DNA from: Bacteroidota bacterium
Lineage (GTDB): Bacteria; Bacteroidota; Bacteroidia; UKL13-3
Reading direction: 5' to 3'
Length of the DNA stretch: 7,394 nt
Assembly: GCA_947449515.1 (NCBI GenBank)
Contig: CANFSD010000076.1
Coordinates: forward strand, 1 to 7,394
Numbering within the stretch: the stretch's first letter is position 1; every line of letters begins with the position of its first letter. This document shows, one piece after another, positions 1 to 6,034 of this stretch. Both the position numbers and the translations under genes were made by a program. Below the pieces are notes generated by a model that was not told where the DNA came from, did not search any database, and saw only the letters and a program-made list of their open reading frames with translations.

Positions 1-135
1 CGTATGTTAGGTTTGAAAGAAAACGTAATTGTAGGTCACTTAATTCCTGCTGGTACTGGTCACCGCGACTATGAAAAATTAGTTGTAGGTTCAAAAGAAG
101 AATACGATTTGTTGATGGCTTCTAAGGAAGATTAA
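1..135 (+). CDS. rpoC: DNA-directed RNA polymerase subunit beta' (3' end only)
   Basis: This is the last 44 codons of an open frame that enters from the left edge and ends at TAA 133-135. The peptide contains GLKENVIVGHLIPAGTG, the well-conserved C-terminal segment of the bacterial beta' subunit, followed by a short tail rich in Lys and Glu (VGSKEEYDLLMASKED). The beta' subunit forms one half of the catalytic clamp of RNA polymerase. The catalytic NADFDGD region would lie far upstream, outside the window. A strong intrinsic terminator follows 19 nt after the stop, so rpoC ends its operon here. The identification rests on one short but highly diagnostic motif. Confidence 0.93.
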   Translation, partial: RMLGLKENVIVGHLIPAGTGHRDYEKLVVGSKEEYDLLMASKED

Positions 136-154
136 TCAAACGATAATCCTTTTT

Positions 155-190
155 AAATCCCGTTGAGTATTACTCAGCGGGATTTTTTTT
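155..190 (+). terminator. Rho-independent terminator after rpoC
   Basis: A hairpin pairs 155-168 with 172-185: 14 base pairs, including one G-U (163/177), around a 3-nt loop at 169-171. The GC-rich core is CCCG/CGGG. It runs directly into a T tract at 183-190. This is a textbook intrinsic terminator, placed 19 nt after the rpoC stop and upstream of the selD promoter-like box. It separates the RNA polymerase operon from the genes to the right. Confidence 0.93.
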
Positions 191-214
191 GCTTAAAAAA
201 ATAGTCAAATTAGC

Positions 215-244
215 TTTTCACTCAGCTAAAACTGTTTACCTTTG
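215..244 (+). promoter_or_regulatory. Probable Bacteroidota-type promoter for selD
   Basis: TACCTTTG at 237-244 matches the Bacteroidota -7 consensus TAnnTTTG at every fixed position. A weak -33-like T run (TTTT, 215-218) lies 18 nt upstream, where TTTG or TTG would be expected. Transcription would start around 248-252, leaving a leader of only about 12-16 nt before the ATG at 264. The site follows the rpoC terminator, as expected for a new transcription unit. The assignment is by consensus only. Confidence 0.55.
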
Positions 245-263
245 ATTGATTAAAATAAAAATA

Positions 264-1295
264 ATGGAAGCTGTTAAACTCACTGAATACTCTCATAAAG
301 CTGGTTGTGGTTGTAAAATTGCTCCGGCAGATTTAGAAAAAATATTAAGTGAACGGAGCGGTACTTCTTTTAAGGATTTATTGGTTGGTAATAATAGCAA
401 CGATGATGCGGCAGTTTGGAATTTAGGTGATGGGATGGCCGTTATAAATACGGTAGACTTTTTTATGCCTATTGTAAATGATGCCTATGATTTTGGGAGA
501 ATAGCCTCTGCAAATGCCATTAGCGATATTTATGCAATGGGTGGGAAGCCAATATTTGCAAATGCTTTGCTTGGCTGGCCTTTGGAAACCTTGCCGCTAG
601 AATTGGCAGGTAAGGTAATGGAAGGTGCCAGGAAAATTTGTGAAGAGGCAGGTATTCCAATAGCTGGTGGGCACAGTATAGATAGCAAAGAGCCCCTTTT
701 TGGGTTAACGGTATCGGGTTTGGTTCGAACCGAAAACTTAAAACAAAACAATACACCCCAAATAGGTGATGTGTTGATTTTAACCAAAGCGTTGGGCACT
801 GGGATAATGGGAACAGCTATTAAGCGCAAAGCAGCCAGTGAAGAGGACGCTCAAGTGGTTATTGATTCTATGTGTAAACTCAATGCGGTTGGTGCATCTT
901 TGGGTTCAATCCAAGATGTACATGCTTTAACGGATGTAACTGGTTTTGGACTTTTGGGGCATTTAATGGAGATGTGTGGCAGTAATTTTTCTGCGGAAAT
1001 TATTTGGTCGCAAGTGCCTTGTTTTTCATTCTTAGATACTTATTTGGCACAAGGAATAATGCCAGACAATACTACGCGTAATTGGAACTCACATGAAAGC
1101 AAAGTTGAAGGATTAAATGACCTAAAAGCCTTTCAAGTTTTGAACGACCCGCAAACCAGTGGAGGCTTGTTAATTGCAGTAGCGCCAAGTAAAGTGGATA
1201 AGGTAATGGAGTTGTTAAAAGCAGATGGCTTAGATTATGCTGCTATTATTGGTAATATTTTACCAAGAGAAAGCAAAACCATATTGGTTAAGTAA
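264..1295 (+). CDS. selD: Selenide, water dikinase (selenophosphate synthetase), 343 aa
   Basis: SelD makes selenophosphate from selenide and ATP, releasing AMP and phosphate. Selenophosphate is the selenium donor for selenocysteyl-tRNA and for 2-selenouridine in tRNA. The N-terminal catalytic loop is AGCGCK, with Cys15 and Lys18 matching E. coli Cys17 and Lys20, so this is the Cys form and not a selenoprotein. Further family signatures are DDAAV with Asp48, TVDFFMP with Asp65, NAISDIYAMGGKP with Asp88, AGGHSID (134-140), TDVTGFGLLGH (223-233) and NDPQTSGGLL (294-303). The length and two-domain AIR-synthase-like layout are normal. The start is the ATG at 264. An in-frame TTG at 246 would add six residues but almost touches the promoter box, and homologues begin close to the ATG. 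The upstream region is A-rich with no Shine-Dalgarno site. No selA, selB, selC or mnmH (ybbB) is visible in the window. Confidence 0.97.
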   Translation: MEAVKLTEYSHKAGCGCKIAPADLEKILSERSGTSFKDLLVGNNSNDDAAVWNLGDGMAVINTVDFFMPIVNDAYDFGRIASANAISDIYAMGGKPIFANALLGWPLETLPLELAGKVMEGARKICEEAGIPIAGGHSIDSKEPLFGLTVSGLVRTENLKQNNTPQIGDVLILTKALGTGIMGTAIKRKAASEEDAQVVIDSMCKLNAVGASLGSIQDVHALTDVTGFGLLGHLMEMCGSNFSAEIIWSQVPCFSFLDTYLAQGIMPDNTTRNWNSHESKVEGLNDLKAFQVLNDPQTSGGLLIAVAPSKVDKVMELLKADGLDYAAIIGNILPRESKTILVK

Positions 1296-1333
1296 AATAG
1301 ATTTTGTTTCTTCGAGTAATCACTATTTAATCT

Positions 1334-1774
1334 ATGAAAAAAATAATTGTACTATTTAGCTTTTTATGCTTTTCTATTTTTGCATTTGCCCAAAACTCAG
1401 ATGATGTGGTGGGTGTTTGGTTGAACCCAAAGGGTACAGGCAAAATAAAAATATTTAGAACAGGAGAGTATTTCTATGGTAATTTAGTTTGGTTGGATCA
1501 ACCTTTGGATGCAAATGGAAAACCAAAATTAGACAAGGAAAATCCCGATGTAACGAAGAAGAGTAGGAGGTTGCAAGGATTATTACTGCTTACTGGTTTT
1601 ACCTTTAATACCGCTGATAAGATTTGGGAAAACGGACAAATTTATGATCCCAAAAACGGGAAAACATACAGTTGTAAAATGACATTGAGTGCCAATAAAA
1701 ACGAATTAGATATTAGAGGATTTATTGGTATTTCGGTTATTGGTAGGAGTGAAGTTTGGAAGCGTGTAGAGTAA
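1334..1774 (+). CDS. DUF2147 family exported protein, 146 aa
   Basis: The protein starts with a clear Sec signal peptide: Lys2-Lys3, a hydrophobic core to about residue 18, and a predicted cleavage after AFA (Ala19). The mature part of about 127 residues carries the pattern of the DUF2147 family. This includes GVW (27-29), YFYGNLVWL (46-54), a Lys/Asp/Pro-rich stretch where the family has 'KxDxxNPxxxxR' (65-78), LQGLLLLTGF (80-89), W98-ENGQIYDPKNGKTY (to 112) and LDIRGFIG (125-132), with Trp142-Lys-Arg near the C-terminus. The family is common in Bacteroidota and Proteobacteria. It is probably a small beta-barrel, but no biochemical role is established, so none is given. It begins 38 nt after selD and ends 21 nt before the next gene, with no convincing terminator on either side. 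It could therefore be read through from selD. Confidence 0.88.
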   Translation: MKKIIVLFSFLCFSIFAFAQNSDDVVGVWLNPKGTGKIKIFRTGEYFYGNLVWLDQPLDANGKPKLDKENPDVTKKSRRLQGLLLLTGFTFNTADKIWENGQIYDPKNGKTYSCKMTLSANKNELDIRGFIGISVIGRSEVWKRVE

Positions 1775-1795
1775 TTTCGGTAATTATTTTAATGA

Positions 1796-3652
1796 ATGAA
1801 AAAGATTTCCTTTTTGGTAATATTAAGTTGTGCTATTACTTTTATACATGCACAGCAGCTAGCAGATTTTACCTATAAAACAACAGACCTCAAAACGGCA
1901 CTTGGCGCTCAAGTAAACCTAACGGAATTGCCTTCTTTGCCAGAGGTTCATTTGGTAAATATTAAGGCAGCGCCTGCACCTTTAACAGATTTTCAGGAAA
2001 AGAAATTGCGTTTGGATCAACAAAGACAAACGTGGACGAAGCAATATTCTTTTAATAAAAAGGGTTCTACTTATTTGCCAAGTGTAACAAGAAATTTCTC
2101 AGGAAATATTACTCAAGGTACGCCCAACGACAATGATTTTTGTATTGGGAATAATGGCATGATGATTAGTTGTGTGAATACCAATATCAATATTTACAAT
2201 GATACTGGAAAATTGGTTGCTGGTAAAACATTGCAAGTAGTTGGGCAGGCATTGGGCACCTTAAACAGAACTTTTGACCCAAGGACAATTTATGATCCTG
2301 TTGCAGATAGATTTATTGTGGTATTTCTTCAAGGAAGCTCTAGTGTTGATACGCGAATTATAATAGCTTTTTCAACCAGTAATGATCCTTCTAAATCCTG
2401 GAATTTATACCAATTGCCAGGTAACATAACAGGCGATAGCAGTTGGAGTGATTATCCTATTATTTCCTTGAGTAAGGATGAATTGTTTATTACTGTAAAC
2501 CGGTTAAAAGACAATACCTTTTGGAAGAATGGATTTTTGGAGTCTTATATTTGGCAGGTTGATAAGGCAAGGGGGTTTGCAGGAGATACTTTGATTCAAA
2601 AAGTTTATACAGATATAAAGTTTCAAGGAAAACCGGTTTGGAGTATTTGTCCTGCCAAAGGTGGTTCAAAATTATATGGACCAGAAATGTATTTTCTTTC
2701 CCAAAGGCCTTCTGATTTAGAAAACGATACCGTTTTTGTCCATTATATTTCTAATACCATAAAATCTGGTGCTGCAAATTTGAGCATGCGTGTTTTAAAG
2801 AATCCTGTTCCTTATGGATTGCAGCCGAATGCTATTCAACCCAATGGTAAAAAGCTTCAAACCAATGATGCGCGCGTGTTGTGTGCCATGTATGAAAATG
2901 GCGTAATAAGTTATGTGGGCAATACCATTGATAAAAATTTATTTAGTCCTGCAATCTATTTTGGACGCATCTTTGAAATTTGGAGCGCCACACCTCGATT
3001 AGAGGGTAGTATAATTTCATCAGACACTTTGGATTTTGGCTATCCAAGTATTGCCTATGTTGGTTCGGGCAAAAATGGCGACCACAGCAGTATGATAACC
3101 TTCTCACATGTATCAGACAAACAATTTCCAGGAACATCTGTGGTATATGTAGATAGAAGTTTTAATATTTCTGCGCCTGTTTTTGTGAAAAATGGAGAGG
3201 GAAGTATTAGAATTATCGGAGACACCGTTGAGCGTTGGGGAGATTATTCTGGCATTCAAATGAAATACAATGAATTGGGTGTTGCTTGGTTAAATGGCTC
3301 TTGGGGAACAATTGGCGGGCAGAATCGAACATGGATTGCGCGGATTCAAACCAATGATCCTTTATCTGGAATGAGCCAAAATGTACAAGAAAAATTTGCG
3401 GCCAAATTATATCCAAACCCAACATCTTCGATTGCCTATTTTGAATTTGAAGCCAAGAAGAAAACCTTGTGTAGGGTAGAATTGGTGGGGTTAAATGGAA
3501 GCTACAAACAACTGGTTACGGAAGATTGGGCAAAAGCTGGCTTGAACCAATTACAAATTGAAACTGCTGAATTAAGTGAAGGAATATATTTTATTAATTT
3601 AATTTCCAATGAAGGTGTTTTTCAAACTTTTAAGTTGTTGGTTCAGCATTAA
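1796..3652 (+). CDS. T9SS-exported beta-propeller-like protein with type A C-terminal sorting domain, 618 aa
   Basis: A Sec signal peptide (residues 1-19, cleavage after IHA) is followed by a 500-residue extracellular region and a C-terminal T9SS sorting domain (about 533-618). The sorting domain shows LYPNPTSS (538-545), GLNG (565-568), EGIYFINLIS (595-604) and the final FKLLVQH. In T9SS cargo this domain directs passage through the outer membrane and is normally cleaved on export. The middle part holds motifs seen in large secreted propeller-like proteins: FDPRTIYDPVADRF (160-173), SNDPSKSWNLYQL (195-207), SDYPII (218-223) and RWGDYSGI (480-487). These suggest a repeated-sheet fold, but I see no catalytic signature and cannot name a substrate. 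The start is the ATG at 1796, which gives an ideal MKK signal peptide; an overlapping ATGA at 1792 is out of frame. The last 44 nt also encode the start of the next gene. Confidence 0.9.
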   Translation: MKKISFLVILSCAITFIHAQQLADFTYKTTDLKTALGAQVNLTELPSLPEVHLVNIKAAPAPLTDFQEKKLRLDQQRQTWTKQYSFNKKGSTYLPSVTRNFSGNITQGTPNDNDFCIGNNGMMISCVNTNINIYNDTGKLVAGKTLQVVGQALGTLNRTFDPRTIYDPVADRFIVVFLQGSSSVDTRIIIAFSTSNDPSKSWNLYQLPGNITGDSSWSDYPIISLSKDELFITVNRLKDNTFWKNGFLESYIWQVDKARGFAGDTLIQKVYTDIKFQGKPVWSICPAKGGSKLYGPEMYFLSQRPSDLENDTVFVHYISNTIKSGAANLSMRVLKNPVPYGLQPNAIQPNGKKLQTNDARVLCAMYENGVISYVGNTIDKNLFSPAIYFGRIFEIWSATPRLEGSIISSDTLDFGYPSIAYVGSGKNGDHSSMITFSHVSDKQFPGTSVVYVDRSFNISAPVFVKNGEGSIRIIGDTVERWGDYSGIQMKYNELGVAWLNGSWGTIGGQNRTWIARIQTNDPLSGMSQNVQEKFAAKLYPNPTSSIAYFEFEAKKKTLCRVELVGLNGSYKQLVTEDWAKAGLNQLQIETAELSEGIYFINLISNEGVFQTFKLLVQH

Positions 3653-3809
3653 TTTGTTGCTTGTTTCTGCCTGTGGAACCTCACATGAAAGGCCGAAGGA
3701 GAATACACAAATAGAATATGCGAAGCCATTGAGCGAGCCTAAAACAGACTCCTTGAAAAACTATTTAGATGAAGAAAGAGCGCGCAGGAAAGCGCAAGGA
3801 AAAGAATAA
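3609..3809 (+). CDS. Small predicted lipoprotein, 66 aa, start overlapping the preceding gene
   Basis: The peptide begins with a lipoprotein signal sequence: Lys2 and Lys6, a hydrophobic core (FSINLLL), then a lipobox VSAC with the lipidated residue at Cys22. The mature part is 45 residues, hydrophilic and charged, ending in a Lys/Arg/Glu-rich segment that may be helical (DSLKNYLDEERARRKAQGKE). I recognise no family. The ATG at 3609 lies 44 nt inside the T9SS cargo gene in the +1 frame, so the signal peptide codons and the end of the sorting domain share DNA. The remaining 157 nt contain nothing else, and the stop is 3 nt from the end of the convergent kdtA. The well-formed lipobox is the main argument that this is a real gene. 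Its small size and lack of a known family are the main doubts. No surface-export acidic motif directly after the Cys is evident. Confidence 0.68.
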   Translation: MKVFFKLLSCWFSINLLLVSACGTSHERPKENTQIEYAKPLSEPKTDSLKNYLDEERARRKAQGKE

Positions 3810-3830
3810 TATTTAGGTTAATATTTCTTT
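3801..3830. terminator. Possible weak bidirectional terminator between convergent genes
   Basis: An AT-rich inverted repeat spans the junction of two convergent genes. AAAGA at 3801-3805 pairs with TCTTT at 3826-3830. After a 2-nt bulge, AATATT at 3808-3813 pairs with AATATT at 3820-3825, around a 6-nt loop. U-rich RNA would follow in both directions. The stem is nearly all A-T and therefore weak, and it covers both stop codons. It is the only candidate terminator for either transcript here. Confidence 0.3.
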
Positions 3831-5075
3831 TACTTTATCCATTACTCTCTGGGTAGCACCCTTATTGTATTGCACAAATTCAAAACTTTTTTGAGCGGTA
3901 AGTTTCGTTAGATTTTCATCGTTTGCATATTGCTGCAAAATTTGTAGAAAGTCATTTGGTTCATTTACGGTTATTGCAATTTTTTGCTGAACCAATTCTT
4001 GTGCTTCTGGAAATCTTTTTAATTTAGGTCCAAAACAAATGGCTGTTCCAAATGCTGCAGCCTCTAATGAATTGTGTAAGCCATTTTCTTTGAAACCTCC
4101 GCCAATAAAGGCAAGTTGACCATATTTATATAGTTTTGCAAGCAAACCAATACTATCAATAATTAAAACAGAAAACGCTTCTAATTTGGTTTCATTGTAT
4201 ATGGAACTGTAGGTAATACAATTGCCTTTAAATCTTTTTTGAATTGCTATTATTCTTTCTGGATTTACAAAATGAGGAGCAATAATAAATTTTACTTTTT
4301 GCTCCATTTTTTGAAGGGCAAATTCAACCATAGCCTCTTCTATTTCGTAGGAGCTGCCCACAATTGTAGTGAAATTATTTCCTGTAAATTCTTTAATAAA
4401 GGGCAGTTCTTTTTGGTTTTCTATTGTTTGTGCAACACGGTCGTAGCGGTTATCTCCGCTAACCATAGCTTGGTTTATATTTATGGTTTTAAGTAAATTC
4501 AGCGAACTTTCATTCTGACAAAAAATATAGGTGAATGCCTTGAGGATATTTCTTTGAAATGCGCCAATTTTTTTAAAGAAAATTTGGTTCGGCCTAAATT
4601 GAGCTGCAATTAAAAAAAGCGGTACATTGTTGTTTTTAATTGTTTGAATATACCAATACCACAAATCATATTTTACATAAAATGCCATAACAGGTGCAAT
4701 GGCATTGCAAACGGTTTCGGCATTTTTTTTACTTTCGAAAGGAAGGTAATAAGCCGCATTAATGAGGGGGTCATTTTGCCTAGCTTGATAACCAGATGGA
4801 GAAAAGAAGGTAACCACCAATCTGTGATTGGGATATAAATGTTTAAGCGCTTCCATAACTGGGCGGCCTTGCTCATACTCGCCGAGGGAAGCTACATGAA
4901 ACCAAATGTTTTTGTTTTGGGTGTTGGATTCGTTGGCAATAATTTTTTGAAGCAAACCCTTCTGGCCTTCCACTAAATCTTTTGCCCTTTTGTTAAAAGG
5001 AGCAACCAGTTTTACCAATATAAAATAGGTACGACTAACAAATGAATAAAGGAAATAACCAATTGGATTTTGCAT
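3813..5075 (-). CDS. waaA: 3-deoxy-D-manno-octulosonic acid (Kdo) transferase, 420 aa
   Basis: WaaA/KdtA transfers Kdo from CMP-Kdo to lipid IVA at the cytoplasmic face of the inner membrane, the first sugar step of lipopolysaccharide core. The N-terminus (about 1-25) is hydrophobic, a likely membrane anchor, followed by NKRAKDLVEGQKG. Family motifs are HVASLGE with the expected catalytic base Glu66 (60-66), VTFFSPSGY (88-96), VKYDLWYWY (134-142, the position of ETELWPN in E. coli), FCQNESS (185-191), SGDNRYDR (206-213), APHFVNPER (266-274), and FIGGGFKENGLHNSLEAAAFG (323-343) with Asn335 and Glu338 for CMP-Kdo. I chose Met at 5075. The longer frame from 5135 would overlap the upstream gene by 58 nt and add 20 unconserved polar residues. 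This start sits 2 nt after the upstream stop (TAG-GC-ATG), pointing to translational coupling with the barrel gene. Confidence 0.95.
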   Translation of the reverse strand: MQNPIGYFLYSFVSRTYFILVKLVAPFNKRAKDLVEGQKGLLQKIIANESNTQNKNIWFHVASLGEYEQGRPVMEALKHLYPNHRLVVTFFSPSGYQARQNDPLINAAYYLPFESKKNAETVCNAIAPVMAFYVKYDLWYWYIQTIKNNNVPLFLIAAQFRPNQIFFKKIGAFQRNILKAFTYIFCQNESSLNLLKTININQAMVSGDNRYDRVAQTIENQKELPFIKEFTGNNFTTIVGSSYEIEEAMVEFALQKMEQKVKFIIAPHFVNPERIIAIQKRFKGNCITYSSIYNETKLEAFSVLIIDSIGLLAKLYKYGQLAFIGGGFKENGLHNSLEAAAFGTAICFGPKLKRFPEAQELVQQKIAITVNEPNDFLQILQQYANDENLTKLTAQKSFEFVQYNKGATQRVMDKVKEILT

Positions 5076-5077
5076 GC

Positions 5078-5845
5078 CTACCTGAATTGAAATTCGTTTT
5101 CCTCGCTTGTATTGAGGTACATTGGAATCATCCAACCAAATCGAATAGAGCTGGTAAGGTCAATTTTATTGGCATTGTCGTATGCCATTAGGTCGTAATT
5201 ATAAGCTCTCCTATTTTTGGTTTGTGCTTGCATGAAATCAAAGCCAATGTAAAAATTAATTAAGCGGTTTTGACTTTGGTAGGAATAACCAATAAACTCC
5301 GTTAAAGCAAATCCGCTGTGAAAACGGTCGTAACCTGGAGCATAGTTTAAATCTATTTGAGGGATATTACCTTCTTGCGACTGTATATTGATGCGGTGCT
5401 GGATGTAACCGATACCACCTTTTATCAAAATGCCAGAATTCATGTTACGTTTGTTTAGGCCAAAAACCCTACCTGCATTTACAAAAGTTGAAATGCCGCG
5501 CATGTTAACCAAGTAATTTCCGGGCGAACCTCCCGTTGAGCTTAGGTAACCGCCACTAGTAATGAGGTTGTCAAGAAAATGCTCTTGTTTGATGTCTTTT
5601 CCAAACAGGTAATTTAATTCGCCACTCAGCACCCAATTTTGTTTTGTTTTTAGCATTCCGCCAAAACCAACACCACTAAAATTGCCATATAATTTGGCCA
5701 TATCGCCAGCAGGAATATGGTAATTATAGAGAAATTGAAAGTTGAAAATTTTATTGCTAAACATGTAATTGTCTTGTGCCTTTAGGGTAAAGGGCGCTAA
5801 TAGGAGCAATAAGACTTTCCATGTAAATTTTAATTTTTGGCTCAT
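5078..5845 (-). CDS. Predicted outer-membrane beta-barrel protein, 255 aa
   Basis: The protein opens with a Sec signal peptide (Lys4, Lys6, core VLLLLLAPF, cleavage after LKA at residue 23). The remainder alternates aromatic/hydrophobic and polar residues in strand-like segments, for example FNFQFLYNYHI, GVGFGGMLKTK, NWVLSGELNYLFG, GILIKGGIGYIQHRI, RLINFYIGFDFMQA and SSIRFGWMIPMYL. This is typical of a small outer-membrane barrel with short turns. GYDRFHSGFALTEFIGYSY (171-189) followed by INFYIGFDFMQAQTKNRRAYNYD (196-218) resembles, from memory, an unnamed Bacteroidota family. I know no function for it. The gene is first in a two-gene unit, with kdtA starting 2 nt after its stop, which suggests a link to lipopolysaccharide or the outer membrane. 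The C-terminal tail (TSEENEFQFR) lacks the usual ordinary BAM-type end but does finish with an aromatic-containing strand. Confidence 0.78.
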   Translation of the reverse strand: MSQKLKFTWKVLLLLLAPFTLKAQDNYMFSNKIFNFQFLYNYHIPAGDMAKLYGNFSGVGFGGMLKTKQNWVLSGELNYLFGKDIKQEHFLDNLITSGGYLSSTGGSPGNYLVNMRGISTFVNAGRVFGLNKRNMNSGILIKGGIGYIQHRINIQSQEGNIPQIDLNYAPGYDRFHSGFALTEFIGYSYQSQNRLINFYIGFDFMQAQTKNRRAYNYDLMAYDNANKIDLTSSIRFGWMIPMYLNTSEENEFQFR

Positions 5846-5852
5846 TTGAAAA

Positions 5853-5887
5853 CAAATATGAGGTTTTTCGCTCGATTCTTAAAAAAA
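5853..5887 (-). promoter_or_regulatory. Possible promoter for the barrel-kdtA unit
   Basis: Read on the minus strand, CATATTTG (5860-5853) matches the Bacteroidota -7 consensus TAnnTTTG at all fixed positions except the first T. A T run (TTTTTTT, 5887-5881) ends 20 nt upstream, where the -33 element should be. Transcription would start about 5848-5846, giving an almost leaderless message for the ATG at 5845. Support is by motif only. Confidence 0.35.
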
Positions 5888-5914
5888 TATCAACGGTTTT
5901 TAGCTGTAAATTAA

Positions 5915-5922
5915 TATTTTTG
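5915..5922 (+). promoter_or_regulatory. Possible -7 promoter box for ugd
   Basis: TATTTTTG fits the Bacteroidota -7 consensus TAnnTTTG at every fixed position. No TTTG or TTG is seen at the -33 position (around 5892-5895), so the element is incomplete. If used, transcription would begin near 5927-5930 and leave an untranslated leader of about 105 nt before the ugd ATG. Confidence 0.4.
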
Positions 5923-6034
5923 CGCTAATAAGGTTCTTCTACCCATTGTGTTATTGAGTCAATGAATTCAAATAGTTGGATGCATTGGTTCAGAAATAAA
6001 ATGAAGGACTTGCAAAAATAATAAGAATTAAAAA

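Larger units (their letters stand above)
5846..6034. other. Divergent intergenic region between the barrel gene and ugd
   Basis: This 189-nt region separates two divergent transcription units and holds the promoter-like boxes for both. Within the presumed ugd leader are two adjoining palindromes: ATTGAGTCAAT (5953-5963, 5-nt arms around a central G) and TGAATTCA (5963-5970). A short inverted repeat, CAATG (5960-5964) with CATTG (5983-5987), also spans them. I see no tRNA, known riboswitch core or terminator. A 19-codon frame (5962-6021) is present but unsupported. Confidence 0.5.

Noticed and set aside
246..263. In-frame TTG start adding six residues to SelD
   Set aside because: It begins 2 nt after the TACCTTTG box, where transcription would barely have started, and the extra IKIKI residues have no counterpart in the SelD family.
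520..829. Two overlapping minus-strand open frames inside selD
   Set aside because: They lie opposite an intact, strongly conserved gene and show no domain, signal peptide or plausible start context.
1295..1333. Possible terminator or promoter between selD and the DUF2147 gene
   Set aside because: The only inverted repeats (AAATAG/CTATTT and AGATT/AATCT) have 5-6 bp arms with long loops and no T tract; TAGATTTTG is one base too long for the TAnnTTTG box.
2943..3425. Minus-strand open frames opposite the T9SS cargo gene
   Set aside because: Short, low-quality translations rich in Cys, His and Leu, typical of the antisense shadow of a coding region.
4239..4838. Plus-strand open frames opposite kdtA
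   Set aside because: They mirror conserved kdtA codons and have no recognisable features of their own.
4673..4876. Minus-strand 67-codon frame within kdtA
   Set aside because: It is an alternative frame of the same DNA as the well-supported kdtA product, with no supporting motif.
5923..6034. tRNA or small RNA gene in the ugd leader
   Set aside because: No TTC-loop consensus, acceptor pairing or cloverleaf could be drawn, and no terminator follows.
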